A DNA stretch of 64,000 nt, from contig CAVSCX010000006.1 of NCBI GenBank assembly GCA_963726615.1, positions 390,062-454,061 of the forward strand, in the 5' to 3' direction. The position numbers and the translations under genes were made by a program. Below are positions 46,399-56,400 of this stretch, piece after piece (position 1 is the first letter of the stretch; each line of letters starts with the position of its first letter). Origin of the DNA: CAWDZK01 sp963726615 (GTDB lineage Bacteria > Actinomycetota > Actinomycetes > JACCUZ01). The notes beneath the pieces were generated by a model. The model was not told the origin of the DNA and made no database searches. It was given only the letters and a program-made list of their open reading frames with translations.

Positions 46399-47192
46399 CC
46401 AGCGTCGTCAACGCAGCGCGCATCTTCGTCCTCGGCGGGATCATGAGCTACCGGGCGCTGTTCCACTGGCTCTCACCGTGGATCCTCATCCCGTCGTTCC
46501 TGGTCGGCCCGATCGCGCAGATCCTTCTGTTCGCCTACCTCGGCCGCAACGCCGGCGTGGGCTCGGACGAGTTCTTCGTCATCGGCAACTCGCTGCAGTA
46601 CGCGGCCATCCCGTGCCTGTTCGCGATGGGGAACACCATCGGTGACGAGCGGCAGGAGAAGACGCTCGGCATCATCCTGTCGACGCCCGCGCCGCGGGTC
46701 CCGCTGTTCCTGGGTCGGGCACTGCCGGTGATCGCCAACGGGTTCCTGGTCGCGATCTTCGCGCTGGTGGTCGGCGGCGCGATCTTCTCCATCGACGTCC
46801 CGACGTCGTCGTACCTGCCCATCGCGGTGACCGCCTTGGTCGCGTCGTTCGCCTGCACCGGGCTCGGGCTGGTCACCGCCGCGCTCGCCCTCCGGGTACG
46901 CGAGACCGCCGTTCTGGCCAACGTGATCTTCGGGTTCCTGCTCATCTTCTGCGGCGTCAACGTGCCCCTGGACTCGCTGCCCGGCTGGATGTCGTCGGTC
47001 TCTCCCTGGCTGCCTCTCACCCATGGCATCGACGCCGCCCGCCGGCTGGCTGACGGCGCGAGCCTCGGCTCGGTAGGGGGCGACCTGCTGCGTGAGGGTG
47101 CGATCGGTGCTTCCTACGTGCTCGTCGGCATGGTGATGCTGTCCTACTTCGAGTGGGAGAGCCGTCGCCGCGCCACCCTCGAGGTCTTCTGA
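46395..47192 (+). CDS. ABC-2 type permease, second subunit
   Basis: A 265-residue membrane protein of the same family: GDERQEKTLGIILSTPAPRVPLFLG in the coupling helix, and CGVNVPLDSLPGWMSSVSPWLPLTHGIDAARRL, split here for length, in the conserved extracellular loop and last helix. ATG in overlap with the first permease. Six membrane segments. Confidence 0.9.
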   Translation: MTSVVNAARIFVLGGIMSYRALFHWLSPWILIPSFLVGPIAQILLFAYLGRNAGVGSDEFFVIGNSLQYAAIPCLFAMGNTIGDERQEKTLGIILSTPAPRVPLFLGRALPVIANGFLVAIFALVVGGAIFSIDVPTSSYLPIAVTALVASFACTGLGLVTAALALRVRETAVLANVIFGFLLIFCGVNVPLDSLPGWMSSVSPWLPLTHGIDAARRLADGASLGSVGGDLLREGAIGASYVLVGMVMLSYFEWESRRRATLEVF

Positions 47193-47276
47193 GCCGGCAC
47201 GACTGGTGAGACGGGGGAGCTGGGGCGGGTCCGCCTCGGGCACGATGGCCGCGACACTCACATCCCGGAGGCGACC

Positions 47277-47672
47277 GTGACGGTCCTGCTGGCCTACATC
47301 CGCACCCCCGAGGGCGACGCCGCTCTCGACGTCGCCGTCGAGGAGGCCCGCCGCCGCTCGACCGGCGTTGTCGTGGTCAACGTGACCCGGCCGGCCGGCC
47401 AGGTCGACGCGCCGTACTCGGCCGAGCAGCTGCTTGACGCCGTGGCCGCGAGGCTCGCCGAGGCCGAGGTGGACGTCGACCTGCGCCAGCTCCCCGGGGG
47501 CGCCGACGTCGCCGAGGCCGTGGTCGCGGCGGCGACGGAGGTCTCGCCCGAGGTGGTCGTGATCGGGCTGCGGCGCCGGACGGCGGTCGGCAAGCTGGTG
47601 CTCGGCAGCACCTCGCAGCGGATCCTGCTCGGTGTGGACGTCCCGGTGCTCGCCGTGAAGGCGCCGCGCTGA
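47277..47672 (+). CDS. Universal stress protein (UspA family)
   Basis: A 131-residue single-domain Usp. The N-terminal TVLLAYIRTPEGDAALDVA and C-terminal ATP-binding-type loop VIGLRRRTAVGKLVLGSTSQ (G-x-x-x-x-x-x-G-x(4)-GS pattern) are recognisable. GTG start after GGAG. Its TGA shares bases with the next gene's CTG. Confidence 0.88.
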   Translation: MTVLLAYIRTPEGDAALDVAVEEARRRSTGVVVVNVTRPAGQVDAPYSAEQLLDAVAARLAEAEVDVDLRQLPGGADVAEAVVAAATEVSPEVVVIGLRRRTAVGKLVLGSTSQRILLGVDVPVLAVKAPR

Positions 47673-48175
47673 CCGCGTCGCCGGCCATCCGGGCCGGCCG
47701 CGGGGACGACCTGCCGGCCCTGACGGCGATCTACAACCACTACGTCGAGCACACGATCGTCACCTTCGACGTCGATCCGTTCACCGTCGACCAGAGGCGC
47801 GGGTGGTTGGACCAGTACGACGTCGCGGGGCCGTACCGGCTGCTGGTCGGCGAGCTGGAAGGCGCCGCGGCGGGGTACGCGACGAGCAGCAGGTTCCGGG
47901 TCAAGCCCGGCTATGCGACCTCGGTGGAGACGACGGTCTACTGCCACCCGTCTGCCACCGGGCGCGGGCTCGGCACGGCGCTGTACACCGCTCTGCTCGA
48001 CGTCCTCGGTCACGAGGACGTGCACCGGGCCTATGCCGGTGTCGCCCTGCCCAACGACGCCTCCGAGGCGCTGCACCGGCGGCTAGGTTTCCGTCAGCTG
48101 GGCACGTACACCGAGGTCGGGCGCAAGCACGGCCGCTGGGTCGACGTGCGCTGGTACGAGCGCCCCTTGCCCTGA
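47669..48175 (+). CDS. GNAT acetyltransferase of the phosphinothricin-acetyltransferase type, apparent CTG start
   Basis: A 168-residue PAT/YncA-like N-acetyltransferase. It has PAIRAGRGDDLPALTAIYNHYVEHTI, split for length, as the family N-terminus, then GYATSVETTVYCHPSATGRG (acetyl-CoA loop) and ALHRRLGFRQLGTYTEVGRK. The frame has no ATG, GTG or TTG before the conserved N-terminus; the only codon in place is CTG 47669, which forms a CTGA overlap with the stress-protein stop, as the neighbours do with GTGA/ATGA. TTG 47807 would remove the first strand and helix. Substrate unknown; PAT-family members acetylate amines. Confidence 0.8.
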   Translation: MTASPAIRAGRGDDLPALTAIYNHYVEHTIVTFDVDPFTVDQRRGWLDQYDVAGPYRLLVGELEGAAAGYATSSRFRVKPGYATSVETTVYCHPSATGRGLGTALYTALLDVLGHEDVHRAYAGVALPNDASEALHRRLGFRQLGTYTEVGRKHGRWVDVRWYERPLP

Positions 48176-48491
48176 CGACGACAGCAACCGACTGTCGTAC
48201 TGCCAACGATGGATACGGACGGCTACGTTCGCCGCGCCCCACGCCGGCTCGCCGTCGATGGCTCCGCAAACGTCCGTACGCGTTGCCCCTTGAGTGGCGC
48301 CCGTGGCGGCGAGCGGGACGTTGTCCGCCGTGGTGTGAGCCGGGAGACCGCCGCGACGGTCCGGGAGGCAGGGTTCGTACTCGGTTCGATTGGCGCCTAC
48401 CGGTCCCGCCCGCCCTCATCTCGAGCGCAGTTTCCCGACTTTGCCGGCAGCAGTCGCTCTCGGGGCAAGACCGCAGGGCTAGGTTGGGCAG
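48176..48491. other. 316-base intergenic stretch
   Basis: No gene, RNA or repeat is supported. It opens the accessory block. The 11-base match to the palindrome arm at 48290-48300 (TTGAGTGGCGC) has no opposite arm. The right end carries the -10 of the next gene. Confidence 0.5.
48480..48485 (+). promoter_or_regulatory. Leaderless -10 box for the nucleotidyltransferase-like gene
   Basis: TAGGTT, six bases, GTG 48492. Confidence 0.55.
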
Positions 48492-49199
48492 GTGGCTGAC
48501 GGACTGGCCCTCACCGAGGAAGATCTCCAGTTCTACCGTGTCTATGGACCGTGGCAGCCGTACCGTCCGGATGAAGTCGCTCGGTTCCTGCACGGTTTCG
48601 ACAAGCCCTGGTGGATTGTCGGCGGCCATGCCATCGAGGCCTTTGCTGGCGTACCGCGCGAGCACGAGGACGTGGACATTTCCATCTTCACGTCCGACTT
48701 CCAGGCCCTTCGCGCGCACGTCGGTGACCGGTTCCATCTGTGGAGCAACGATGGAGGTCTGCTTCGCCACATCACTGACGACCACCCGGAGCCCTTGGCG
48801 CCGCTTGCGCAGACCTGGCTACGAGAGCACGCGCTGGCACCTTGGGTGATGGACTTCATCTTGAACGGTCAGAGCGACGGGACATGGGTGGCGCGACGCG
48901 ACGTCGACCTCACGGCGCCGCTCGAGGAGGTGACCTGGATCTCGGCAGAGGGCATCCGGTACCTCAACCCCGAACTCGTGCTGTTCTTCAAGGCCAGGCT
49001 TCAGCGCGCAAAGGATCACGTCGACCTGACCAGTTGCCTACCACGCTTGTCTCAAGAGCAACTGACCTGGCTGCTTGGGGCGGTGCGTGTGGCGTATCCG
49101 GACAACCCGTGGATCGCTCGGCTAGACGAGGCGATCCGCGCGGTCCGCATCGCCAACTCCACGACACCGCGCCCGGGGCCCGCTGTAGACCATGGCTGA
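48492..49199 (+). CDS. Nucleotidyltransferase-fold protein (aminoglycoside/lincosamide-type)
   Basis: A 235-residue protein. WWIVGGHAIEAFAGVPREHE then Asp60-V-Asp62 gives the GG...DxD nucleotidyltransferase active-site pattern; later WVMDFILNGQ and LNPELVLFFKARL match the ANT(2'')/LnuA-like family. Many family members of this size are chromosomal and of unknown function, so a drug target is not assumed. The gene lies in a block of less GC-biased codons (ttt, gct, gta), which suggests acquisition. About 180 bases after it hold no recognised feature. Confidence 0.75.
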   Translation: MADGLALTEEDLQFYRVYGPWQPYRPDEVARFLHGFDKPWWIVGGHAIEAFAGVPREHEDVDISIFTSDFQALRAHVGDRFHLWSNDGGLLRHITDDHPEPLAPLAQTWLREHALAPWVMDFILNGQSDGTWVARRDVDLTAPLEEVTWISAEGIRYLNPELVLFFKARLQRAKDHVDLTSCLPRLSQEQLTWLLGAVRVAYPDNPWIARLDEAIRAVRIANSTTPRPGPAVDHG

Positions 49200-49380
49200 T
49201 CCTTCCGCTGCACTCAAGACTGCGCGGAACAGCCGCTCGGTAAGTAGCCAGCTCCGAGGTGGACGTAGACCGCCGCACGGATGACGCGTCACCCGAGCAC
49301 TCCCGTGTCCGTCAGCGTGGCTGCAGGCCGAGCCGATTGGCAGGACCGATCAGCCGCATGACAACCAGCGGTTGCCCGCG

Positions 49381-50430
49381 CTAGCCGCGCCAGGCGGCGA
49401 TCATTGCGTCTCGGACCTCGCCGGCGAGCCCGACCTCGGTATTGATCAGTACTACGAGGTGCACGTCCTCCTCGGGCCAGCGATAGGCCAGTGCCTCGAC
49501 ACCGGGGTCGCCGCCGCCGTGCCCGTAGCGGCCGTCAGGGTAGAGGTGCACGCCGTAGCCCTCCCCGAAACCGTCCCCGGCGTCGGCGTGCCGGGTCAGG
49601 ACGACATCGCGCAGCGGTCCCAGCAGCGTCCCGTCCGCGTAGGTCGTCAGGAACCGGTCCAGGTCGCGCGCGGTGCACATCGCGCCACCGTCCGCACCGC
49701 CGATCACCGGGATCGAGTAGACGTTGCTACGCCACGACCCGTCGGGTGACGCGCGGCGGTACCCGACCGCCACGTCAGGGACCGCTTCGTCGAGCCGGAA
49801 GAAGCCGCTCGACGACATCTCGGCAGGGTCGAAGACGCGCTGCTGCACGACGTCGGTGTAGGCCTGACCGGTCAGTTCCTCGATCAGCAGACCGAGGACG
49901 ATGTAGCCGGCGTTGGAGTACTGGAAGCACCTGCCGGGCGGACGATAGGGCGGCAACTCGCCGAACAGCGGCAGGAAGTCGGCCGGCCGGGTCAACGAGT
50001 ACGAGGGCAGGTCGCGCCACAGCTCGGCGTAGTCGGCGACGTAGGCCGGGGAGTCCTCGTGCTCCTCGCAGTAGTCGGCGATGCCCGAGATGTGGCAGAG
50101 CAGGTGGTGCACCGTGACCGCGGGCAGCAGGGTGCTGGGCCTGCGATCCGCAGGCAACACGTCCACGACAGGAGTCTCGAATGCCACCAACCCGGCACGG
50201 ACGAGGCTGACCACCGTGCAGGCTGTGAACATCTTGGTCACCGAGGCAATGCCGAACCTGGTGGCCGGCGTGACCGGTGCCCGGGTCGCACGGGCGGCGT
50301 ACCCGACGCAGGACTCGAGGACCCGCTCACCGCCCCGGGTCAGCAGCATCGCACCGGACAAGTCGCGGGTCTCGCCCCACGACGTCAGCACGTGGGAGAG
50401 CGCCTCCAGTCGGTCCACCTTCGCCGGCAC
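49381..50430 (-). CDS. Serine hydrolase, beta-lactamase class C-like
   Basis: A 349-residue protein. The catalytic Ser63-x-x-Lys66 is in FGIASVTKMF, the Tyr motif in QYSNAGYIVLG and the third motif in GHGGGDPGV (HGGG in place of KTG). Such proteins act as D-aminopeptidases, esterases or penicillin-binding proteins; a true beta-lactamase is less likely. No signal peptide is seen. GTG 50430 is chosen because homology begins there; the longer frame to 50622 is Arg/Cys-rich and unconvincing. Confidence 0.83.
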   Translation of the reverse strand: MPAKVDRLEALSHVLTSWGETRDLSGAMLLTRGGERVLESCVGYAARATRAPVTPATRFGIASVTKMFTACTVVSLVRAGLVAFETPVVDVLPADRRPSTLLPAVTVHHLLCHISGIADYCEEHEDSPAYVADYAELWRDLPSYSLTRPADFLPLFGELPPYRPPGRCFQYSNAGYIVLGLLIEELTGQAYTDVVQQRVFDPAEMSSSGFFRLDEAVPDVAVGYRRASPDGSWRSNVYSIPVIGGADGGAMCTARDLDRFLTTYADGTLLGPLRDVVLTRHADAGDGFGEGYGVHLYPDGRYGHGGGDPGVEALAYRWPEEDVHLVVLINTEVGLAGEVRDAMIAAWRG

Positions 50431-50679
50431 CCAGCGAGAGTGCCACCAACCTCGGAGATGCCGCCACTGAGTTCGACCATCAGCGCACACAGTCGGTCGA
50501 CAAAGCCTTCGCCGTGACGCGGCGTCCACCAGACCCCCGCAGCGACAGCGAACTCGGCGCACGCCCGCCCTGGCCGGTCCACGACGAACCGATCGGTAGC
50601 GCCAGCTCAGCGCTGCCGACAACAGGACGCTGGCCCGCCCACGCGTACACCGCCAGGCGCCTCTGCTCGAGCGCGGCCC

Positions 50680-51522
50680 CTACTTCGTGCCGACGATGCA
50701 GCGGGCAACGCCTGGAATTCTTACCTTGCCGTCTGCTTCGTAGGTGCTGACCTTGTCGATGACGGCTTTCGCGATCCGTTCCCGCGCCGGCTCGTCGACC
50801 TGCTGAAGCGCTGCAACTGCGAGCGAGACGTGCTCGCTGATCATCTCCCAGTACTGCGCAGGCGATCGCGTCACGAGTTCGACGTCGACGTCCCACTCGG
50901 CAATGTCGCGCAGCCCCGCAGCCTCGTACAGTGCGCTCACGTATCCCGGGGCAGCGCAGCGGAACATGTTCGGCCCGTCCGGGTCGGGGGGCGCCAGCAG
51001 CGCCTCCGTCGCGATGGCCTGCATGGCGATCGATGTCCACGGGTTTGCCTCGGGCTTGACCCAGACCGACGAGCAGAGACGTCCGCCCGGCTTGAGCACG
51101 CGAACGAGCTCTGCCGTCGCCTTGGCCACGTCGGGGAAGAACATGTACCCGAACCGCACGGAGACGCTGTCGAACGCGGCGTCGTCGAACGGCAGGTCGT
51201 CGGCGCTGCATACCCTGGTCTCAAAGTTGGAGAGCCCCTGCGCGCTCGCGCGTCGGGTCGCGATGTCGAGCATCTCGGCCGCAAGGTCGGTCAGCACGAC
51301 GCGTCCGTTCGGCGCGAGCCTGGCGACGGTCAAGCCCGGCTCACCAGTGCCAGCGGCGATGTCGAGATGCACCTGGTCGTCGGCGATGTCCAGTCGCTCG
51401 ATCATCGCTGCGCCGACCGGGCCCAGCTGATCCATGATGACCGAGTCCCACCTGTCCCAGCCGGCAGACAGCCCGGCCCACGTGGCTCGCTGACCGTCCC
51501 GAATCTCTTCGGCGCTCGGCAT
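50680..51522 (-). CDS. Class I SAM-dependent methyltransferase
   Basis: A 280-residue methyltransferase of the UbiE/Coq5-like group. Motif I is HLDIAAGTGEPGLTVA; acidic strand end VLTDLAAEMLDIA; motif II-like DDLPFDDAAFDSVSVRFG; then LVRVLKPGGRL. Substrate unknown. ATG after GGGAGGG on the minus strand. A stand-alone gene between the serine hydrolase and oxidase genes. Confidence 0.87.
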   Translation of the reverse strand: MPSAEEIRDGQRATWAGLSAGWDRWDSVIMDQLGPVGAAMIERLDIADDQVHLDIAAGTGEPGLTVARLAPNGRVVLTDLAAEMLDIATRRASAQGLSNFETRVCSADDLPFDDAAFDSVSVRFGYMFFPDVAKATAELVRVLKPGGRLCSSVWVKPEANPWTSIAMQAIATEALLAPPDPDGPNMFRCAAPGYVSALYEAAGLRDIAEWDVDVELVTRSPAQYWEMISEHVSLAVAALQQVDEPARERIAKAVIDKVSTYEADGKVRIPGVARCIVGTK

Positions 51523-51721
51523 CGGCCCTCCCGCTTTCGGATGCAGCCCGCATGGCCTGCGCCGGCGCGAACACTAGCGACGGGACAACCACTGTATCGG
51601 CCCCCGAACCGGGTCTGGGGCGTGGTTTCGCCGTCGTTGGTGCTCATCCGGGACCTTGGTACGTCGTCGCGCAGTAGCAACCGTTCGGTAGTGCCGGCGT
51701 CTCGCCGCGGCCGCAGACGGC

Positions 51722-52972
51722 TCAGCGCGGCAGGTGGCTGTCGACGAAGGCGTTGCCGAAGACGTCGTCGGGGTCCAGCTCGCGCCGCAGGGCACGGAAG
51801 TCGTCGAGTCGCGGGTACAGCGCGGCGACGGCCGCAGGGTCCGTCGAGAACACCTTGCCCCAGTGCGGTCTGGGGCCGAACGGCGCGAGCGCGGCCTCGA
51901 CCTCGGCCACCACCGGCAGCACAGCGGCGGTGTCGTCGACCCAGGTGAAGTGCACCGCAAGCGAGTCGACGCCATAGGCCGGGCTCAGCCACAGGTCGTC
52001 GGCCGCGACAGTGCGCAGCTCGCTGATCTGCAGCACCGGTGCGATCCGGTCGCGGACCGCGTGCACCGCTGCCAGTGCTGACTCCGCATGCTCCCGCGGC
52101 ACGAGGTACTCCGTCTGCAGCTCGCTGCCGCTGCTCGGGGTGTGGTCCAGCCGGAAGTGTGGCAGTCGCTCGTGCCACGGCCCCGGGTCGCCGAGCTGTG
52201 CGGTGCAGGCCTCGGCCCCGACACCAGGCACCGGGTGCCGTGGACCGGTGGCAGGCGACCCGCCGAGCCAGTCGTCGTCGAGCGGTGGCAGCAGGTCGTC
52301 GGTGCGGCGCTTGACCCAGACCTGGCCCAGGTCGCCTGGTCCCCAGCTGGTGAAGATGCTCACGCTGTCGCCCACCCCGAAGACCTCGTCGAGGTTGTCG
52401 ACCAGCGCTCGGAGCGGCACCTCGTCGATGACCCGTTGCGCCACGTCGTACGTCGGCTCGACCGCGAGCGAGACCGCGGTGACCACGCCCAGCGCGCCGA
52501 GCGCGACGACCGCCCCGGGGAGCCGCGGGTCGGACCGGTCCAGGTGCTGGCGCTCGCCGCGGGCCGTGACAAGGTCGAGCCCGACGACAGCGGTGGCCAG
52601 GCAGCCCTTGCGGTCGCCCGAGCCGTGGGTGCCGGTGGCGACCGCGCCCGCGACGCAGATGTGCGGCAGCGACCCGAGGTTGTGCAACGCCAGGCCGGCG
52701 GCGTGCAGCTGCGGCGCGACCTCGCCGTAGCGCAGCCCCGCACTGACCGAGACCGAGCGGCGGTCGGCGGCGATGTCGAGCCGGGCCGGGAGGTCGGCCA
52801 GCGACACGAGGTCGCCCCCGGTGTCGGCGACCCGGCTGAAGGAGTGCGCGCTGCCGAGCGCCCGGACCCGTCGGCTGCCGGCCACCAGCTCCTGCACCTG
52901 CTCCACCGTCGTGGGCCGGTGCAGCCGGGCTGCGCCGAAGGTGACGTTCCCGGCCCAGTTTCGCAGCGTCAT
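51722..52972 (-). CDS. FAD-linked oxidase, alditol-oxidase-like (AldO family)
   Basis: A 416-residue VAO/PCMH-fold flavoprotein. The covalent-flavin His43 lies in RALGSAHSF; also LPHICVAGAVATGTHGSG, LGALGVVTAVSLAV, GPWHERLPHFR, ELQTEYLVPREHA, LSPAYG and RPHWGKVF. It aligns end to end with Streptomyces alditol oxidase (xylitol/sorbitol to aldose plus H2O2), with GSAHSF in place of GSGHSF. The substrate is probably a polyol; not proven. ATG in an ATGA overlap with the preceding small gene. Confidence 0.88.
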   Translation of the reverse strand: MTLRNWAGNVTFGAARLHRPTTVEQVQELVAGSRRVRALGSAHSFSRVADTGGDLVSLADLPARLDIAADRRSVSVSAGLRYGEVAPQLHAAGLALHNLGSLPHICVAGAVATGTHGSGDRKGCLATAVVGLDLVTARGERQHLDRSDPRLPGAVVALGALGVVTAVSLAVEPTYDVAQRVIDEVPLRALVDNLDEVFGVGDSVSIFTSWGPGDLGQVWVKRRTDDLLPPLDDDWLGGSPATGPRHPVPGVGAEACTAQLGDPGPWHERLPHFRLDHTPSSGSELQTEYLVPREHAESALAAVHAVRDRIAPVLQISELRTVAADDLWLSPAYGVDSLAVHFTWVDDTAAVLPVVAEVEAALAPFGPRPHWGKVFSTDPAAVAALYPRLDDFRALRRELDPDDVFGNAFVDSHLPR

Positions 52973-53406
52973 CGGCCCCAGGTCTCCCCGGCCGCCAGGC
53001 GCAGCGCGAGCAGCTCCGCCAGCGGCATCGACTCGCCGTCGCGGCCGCCGGCGCCGACGACGAGCGGGGGGTCGCTCGGCGCGACGGTGGCGCCACGCAG
53101 CCGCGCCCCGAGGCTGCTGGGCGCCGTCAGGATGTAGAACCGGCCGTCCTCGTCGACCGCAAGGGAACCGTTGCGCTTGAGGTACCAGCCGGTCAGGCCG
53201 GTGCGGTAGATCGCCCGGCCGCTCGTCGCGCGCGCCTTGAGCGGCGTCGTCGGCAGCCCTCGCTCGTGCGCGTCCCGGACGAAGCCGGCCAGCAGGGCCG
53301 CGGCCTGCCGGCTCTCGGCGGCCCTCACCCGGTCCAGCCGCGCCACCTGCTCGGCCGCGGCGTCGCGTCGCCGGGCCGCCCAGTCGTCGGCGGGGGGCGT
53401 GCTCAT
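52969..53406 (-). CDS. Conserved hypothetical protein
   Basis: A 145-residue protein with a charged helical N-terminus (DWAARRRDAAAEQVARLDRV) and a C-terminal part with WYLKRNGSLAVDEDGRFYIL. It resembles uncharacterised actinobacterial proteins found next to lhr. ATG overlaps the lhr stop; TGA overlaps the oxidase start. The three genes are one transcription unit. Function unknown. Confidence 0.75.
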   Translation of the reverse strand: MSTPPADDWAARRRDAAAEQVARLDRVRAAESRQAAALLAGFVRDAHERGLPTTPLKARATSGRAIYRTGLTGWYLKRNGSLAVDEDGRFYILTAPSSLGARLRGATVAPSDPPLVVGAGGRDGESMPLAELLALRLAAGETWGR

Positions 53407-56400
53407 GCCCGCAGTCTGAGGCCGCGCGGGGTCGCGTGGAAGCCGGCCTCCTCCAGGACCTGCCCGAGCGGTGAGTCGAGCACGCCGGCACCGTCCGCGC
53501 GCTCCACGGTCAGCCGCCCGAGGACGCCCTCCCGGACCGCCAGCGACAGGGCGTCGACCGCGGGTTGCAGCAGGGCCGCGTCCTCGACCCAGGTCAGCAG
53601 GGTGCGTCCGCCGCGCTCGACGTAGAGCACCAGCCGCCCGTCCACCAGCACCACGAGGGCCCCGGCCTTGCGGCCCGGCCGGTGCCCGGCGTCCTCGCCT
53701 CCCGGCGCTGCACGTCTCGGCCACGGCAGGGCGGCTCCGAACGGGTTCGCGGGGTCGGTGGCCGCGAGGACCAGCGCGCGGGGTACGTCGACCGAGGCGG
53801 CCCGCGCGACCGGCTCCTCGCCGGCCCGCTCCAGGGCAGCCGAGATCGCCCGGAGCCGGTCGACAGCCCCGGGCAGGGCGAACTGCGCGGCACCCAGGCC
53901 CTCGACGAAGTAGCCGCGGCGGCAGCGCCCCGACTCCTCGAACGTGGCGAGGACCCGGTAGACGGCCGCGAAGCCGCCCGGTGCCCGCTCGGCCTGGGCG
54001 GCGCCGCGGACCACCACGCCGTGCCGGTCGAGCAGCACCTCGGCGAGAGTCACCGCACGTCGGGTCGGGTCGGGCTCGGTCCCGGGCAGCAGGGACCAGC
54101 GGCCCGCGACCGTCGGCGGGCCGGTGCGGGGGGGAAGTGCGGCCCGCCCCGGCCGGGGAGCCCGGCCGTAGCGGCCTCGTGGGGTGGCCCGGCGGGTCCG
54201 GTGGGCGCCCCGGCCGCCGGCCACCAGGGTGCGCAGGGGGGCGGGGGTGTCGTTGCTGACGTGCCCGGACCACACCAGGTCCCACAGCGCCGACACCAGC
54301 GCCTCGTCGTCGGTGGACTCGACGAGCCCGGACAGCCGGCGGAAGAAGAACGCGCCACCGCCGGCGAGCGCATCGAGGACTGCCTCGTGCAGCGGCGTCG
54401 TCACCGCAGCGGCGTCCGGCTCGGGCAGGGTGAGGTGGGCCGCGTCGGCGAGGTGCAGGGACACCCAGCCGTCGGCGCCGGGCAGCGGACCGTGACCGCG
54501 CCAGAGCACCTCGCCCGCCGCGCAGAGCTCGTCGAGCAGGGCCGGCGAGTAGCCCTGCACCCTGGCGGGCAGCACCAACGACTCGAGCGCGGACGCCGGC
54601 ACCTGGGCGCCCTGCAGCTGCTCGACCGCCCGCAGGACACCCTCGGCTCCCCGCAGCCTGCTGCCGATCTGCTGCCACGCCGGGAGGAACGACGCGAGGG
54701 CGTCGACCGGGACCGGCTCGACCTCCTTGCGCAGAGCGGCAAGAGACCGGCGCCGCAGCGTCCGCAGCACCTCGGCGTCGCACCACTCGGAGCCGGAGCC
54801 GCCGGGCAGGAACTCGCCGGCCACCACCCTGCCGGTGCCGGCCAGTCGCTGCAGGGTCTGCGCCACGACGGCGACGCCGAGACCCCACCGGTCGGCCACG
54901 TCGGCCGTGGTGAACGGCACGTGGGTGCGGGCGTAGCGCGCCACCAGGTCGCCGATCGGGTCGCGGACCGGCTCGAGGAACGCGTGCGGGATGCCGACCG
55001 GCATCGGTGTGCCGAGCGCGTCCCTCAGCCGGCCGGAGTCCTCCACCGCCACCCAGCGCTCCTCGCCGGCGACTCGGAGCCGCACCGCCCGGCGCGCCTC
55101 CTCGAGCTCGGCCAGCCAGGCGGGTCGCGCCCCTCGTGCGACGGCCTCTGCCGTGCTCAGCGGACCCAGCACCCGCAGCAGGTCGGCAACTCCCTCGGCG
55201 TCGCGGGCCCGCCGGTCCTCGGAGACCCGCTGCAGGTCGGCGGCCAGCGACGCGATCGCAGCCGGGTCGAGCAGCTCCCGCAAGCCGCCGTACCCCTGCT
55301 GGCCGAGCAGCTCCGCAAGGAGGGTCTGGTCCAGCGACAACGCTGTGGCCCGGCGCTCCGCGAGCGGGGAGTCGCCCTCGTAGAGGAACTGCGCGACGTA
55401 ACCGAAGAGCAGCGACCGGGCGAAGGGCGACGGCTGGGACGTCTCGACCTCGACGAAGCGCACGGCTCGCTCCTCGACGTCGCGCATCAGCCGGACCAGG
55501 CCGGGCACGTCGAAGACGTCCTGCAGGCACTCGCGCATCGTCTCCAGCACGACCGGGAACGAGCCGTAGTCGCTGGCGACGGACAGCAGCTGGGCCGAGC
55601 GTTGCCGCTGCTGCCACAGGGGCGAGCGACGGCCGGGGTTGCGCCGCGGCAGCAGCAGCGCGCGGGCGGCGCACTCCCGGAACCGGGAGGCGAACAGCGC
55701 CGAGCCGCCGAGCTCGGCGGTGACGAGCGGCTCGACGTCGTCCGGGTCGACCATCGCCATCTCGCCCCCGGTGCGCGCGGCCTCGCCCTCCTCGAGCTCG
55801 ACGTCGGGCAGGCGCAGCACGATGCCGTCGTCCGCGTGCATCGCCTGGACGTCGACGCCGTACCGCTCGCGCATGCGGGCCGCGACGACCAGAGCCCAGG
55901 GGGCGTGCACCTGGGAGCCGAAGGGCGAGTGGATGGCGACCCGCCAGTCACCGAGCTCGTCGCGGAACCGTTCGACGACGATCGTGCGGTCGTCAGGCAG
56001 GTGCCCCGTGGCGGCGCGCTGCTCGTCGAGGTAGCGCAGCAGGTTGTCGGCCGCCCACTCGTCCAGCCCCGAGGCCATCACCCGAGCCCGGGCCTGCGCC
56101 GGTGGCAGGGTGCCCAGCTCGCGGGTGAACGCCCCGAGGGCCCGGCCGAGCTCGACCGGCCGGCCGAGGGTGTCCCCCTTCCAGAACGGCAGCCGCCCCG
56201 GCTGCCCGGGCGCCGGGGTGACGAGCACCTGGTCGTGGGTGATGTCCTCGATCCGCCACGACGTGGAGCCGAGCGCGAACACGTCGCCCACCCGCGACTC
56301 GTAGACCATCTCCTCGTCCAGCTCGCCGACCCTCGACTTCTTCTCACCGACGAGAAACACGCCGAACAGGCCGCGGTCCGGGATGGTGCCGCCGCTGGTG

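Noticed and set aside
48290..48300. TTGAGTGGCGC, an 11-base match to the palindrome arm
   Set aside because: There is no complementary arm or core nearby; it could be chance or a very old remnant, so it is not counted as a copy.
48492..49199. Calling the nucleotidyltransferase-like gene, or the APH(6)-like gene at 2018, a resistance gene
   Set aside because: Both folds occur widely as chromosomal proteins of unknown function; sequence alone does not show drug modification.
49381..50430. Calling the serine hydrolase a class C beta-lactamase
   Set aside because: No signal peptide and HGGG replaces KTG; a peptidase/esterase role is more likely.
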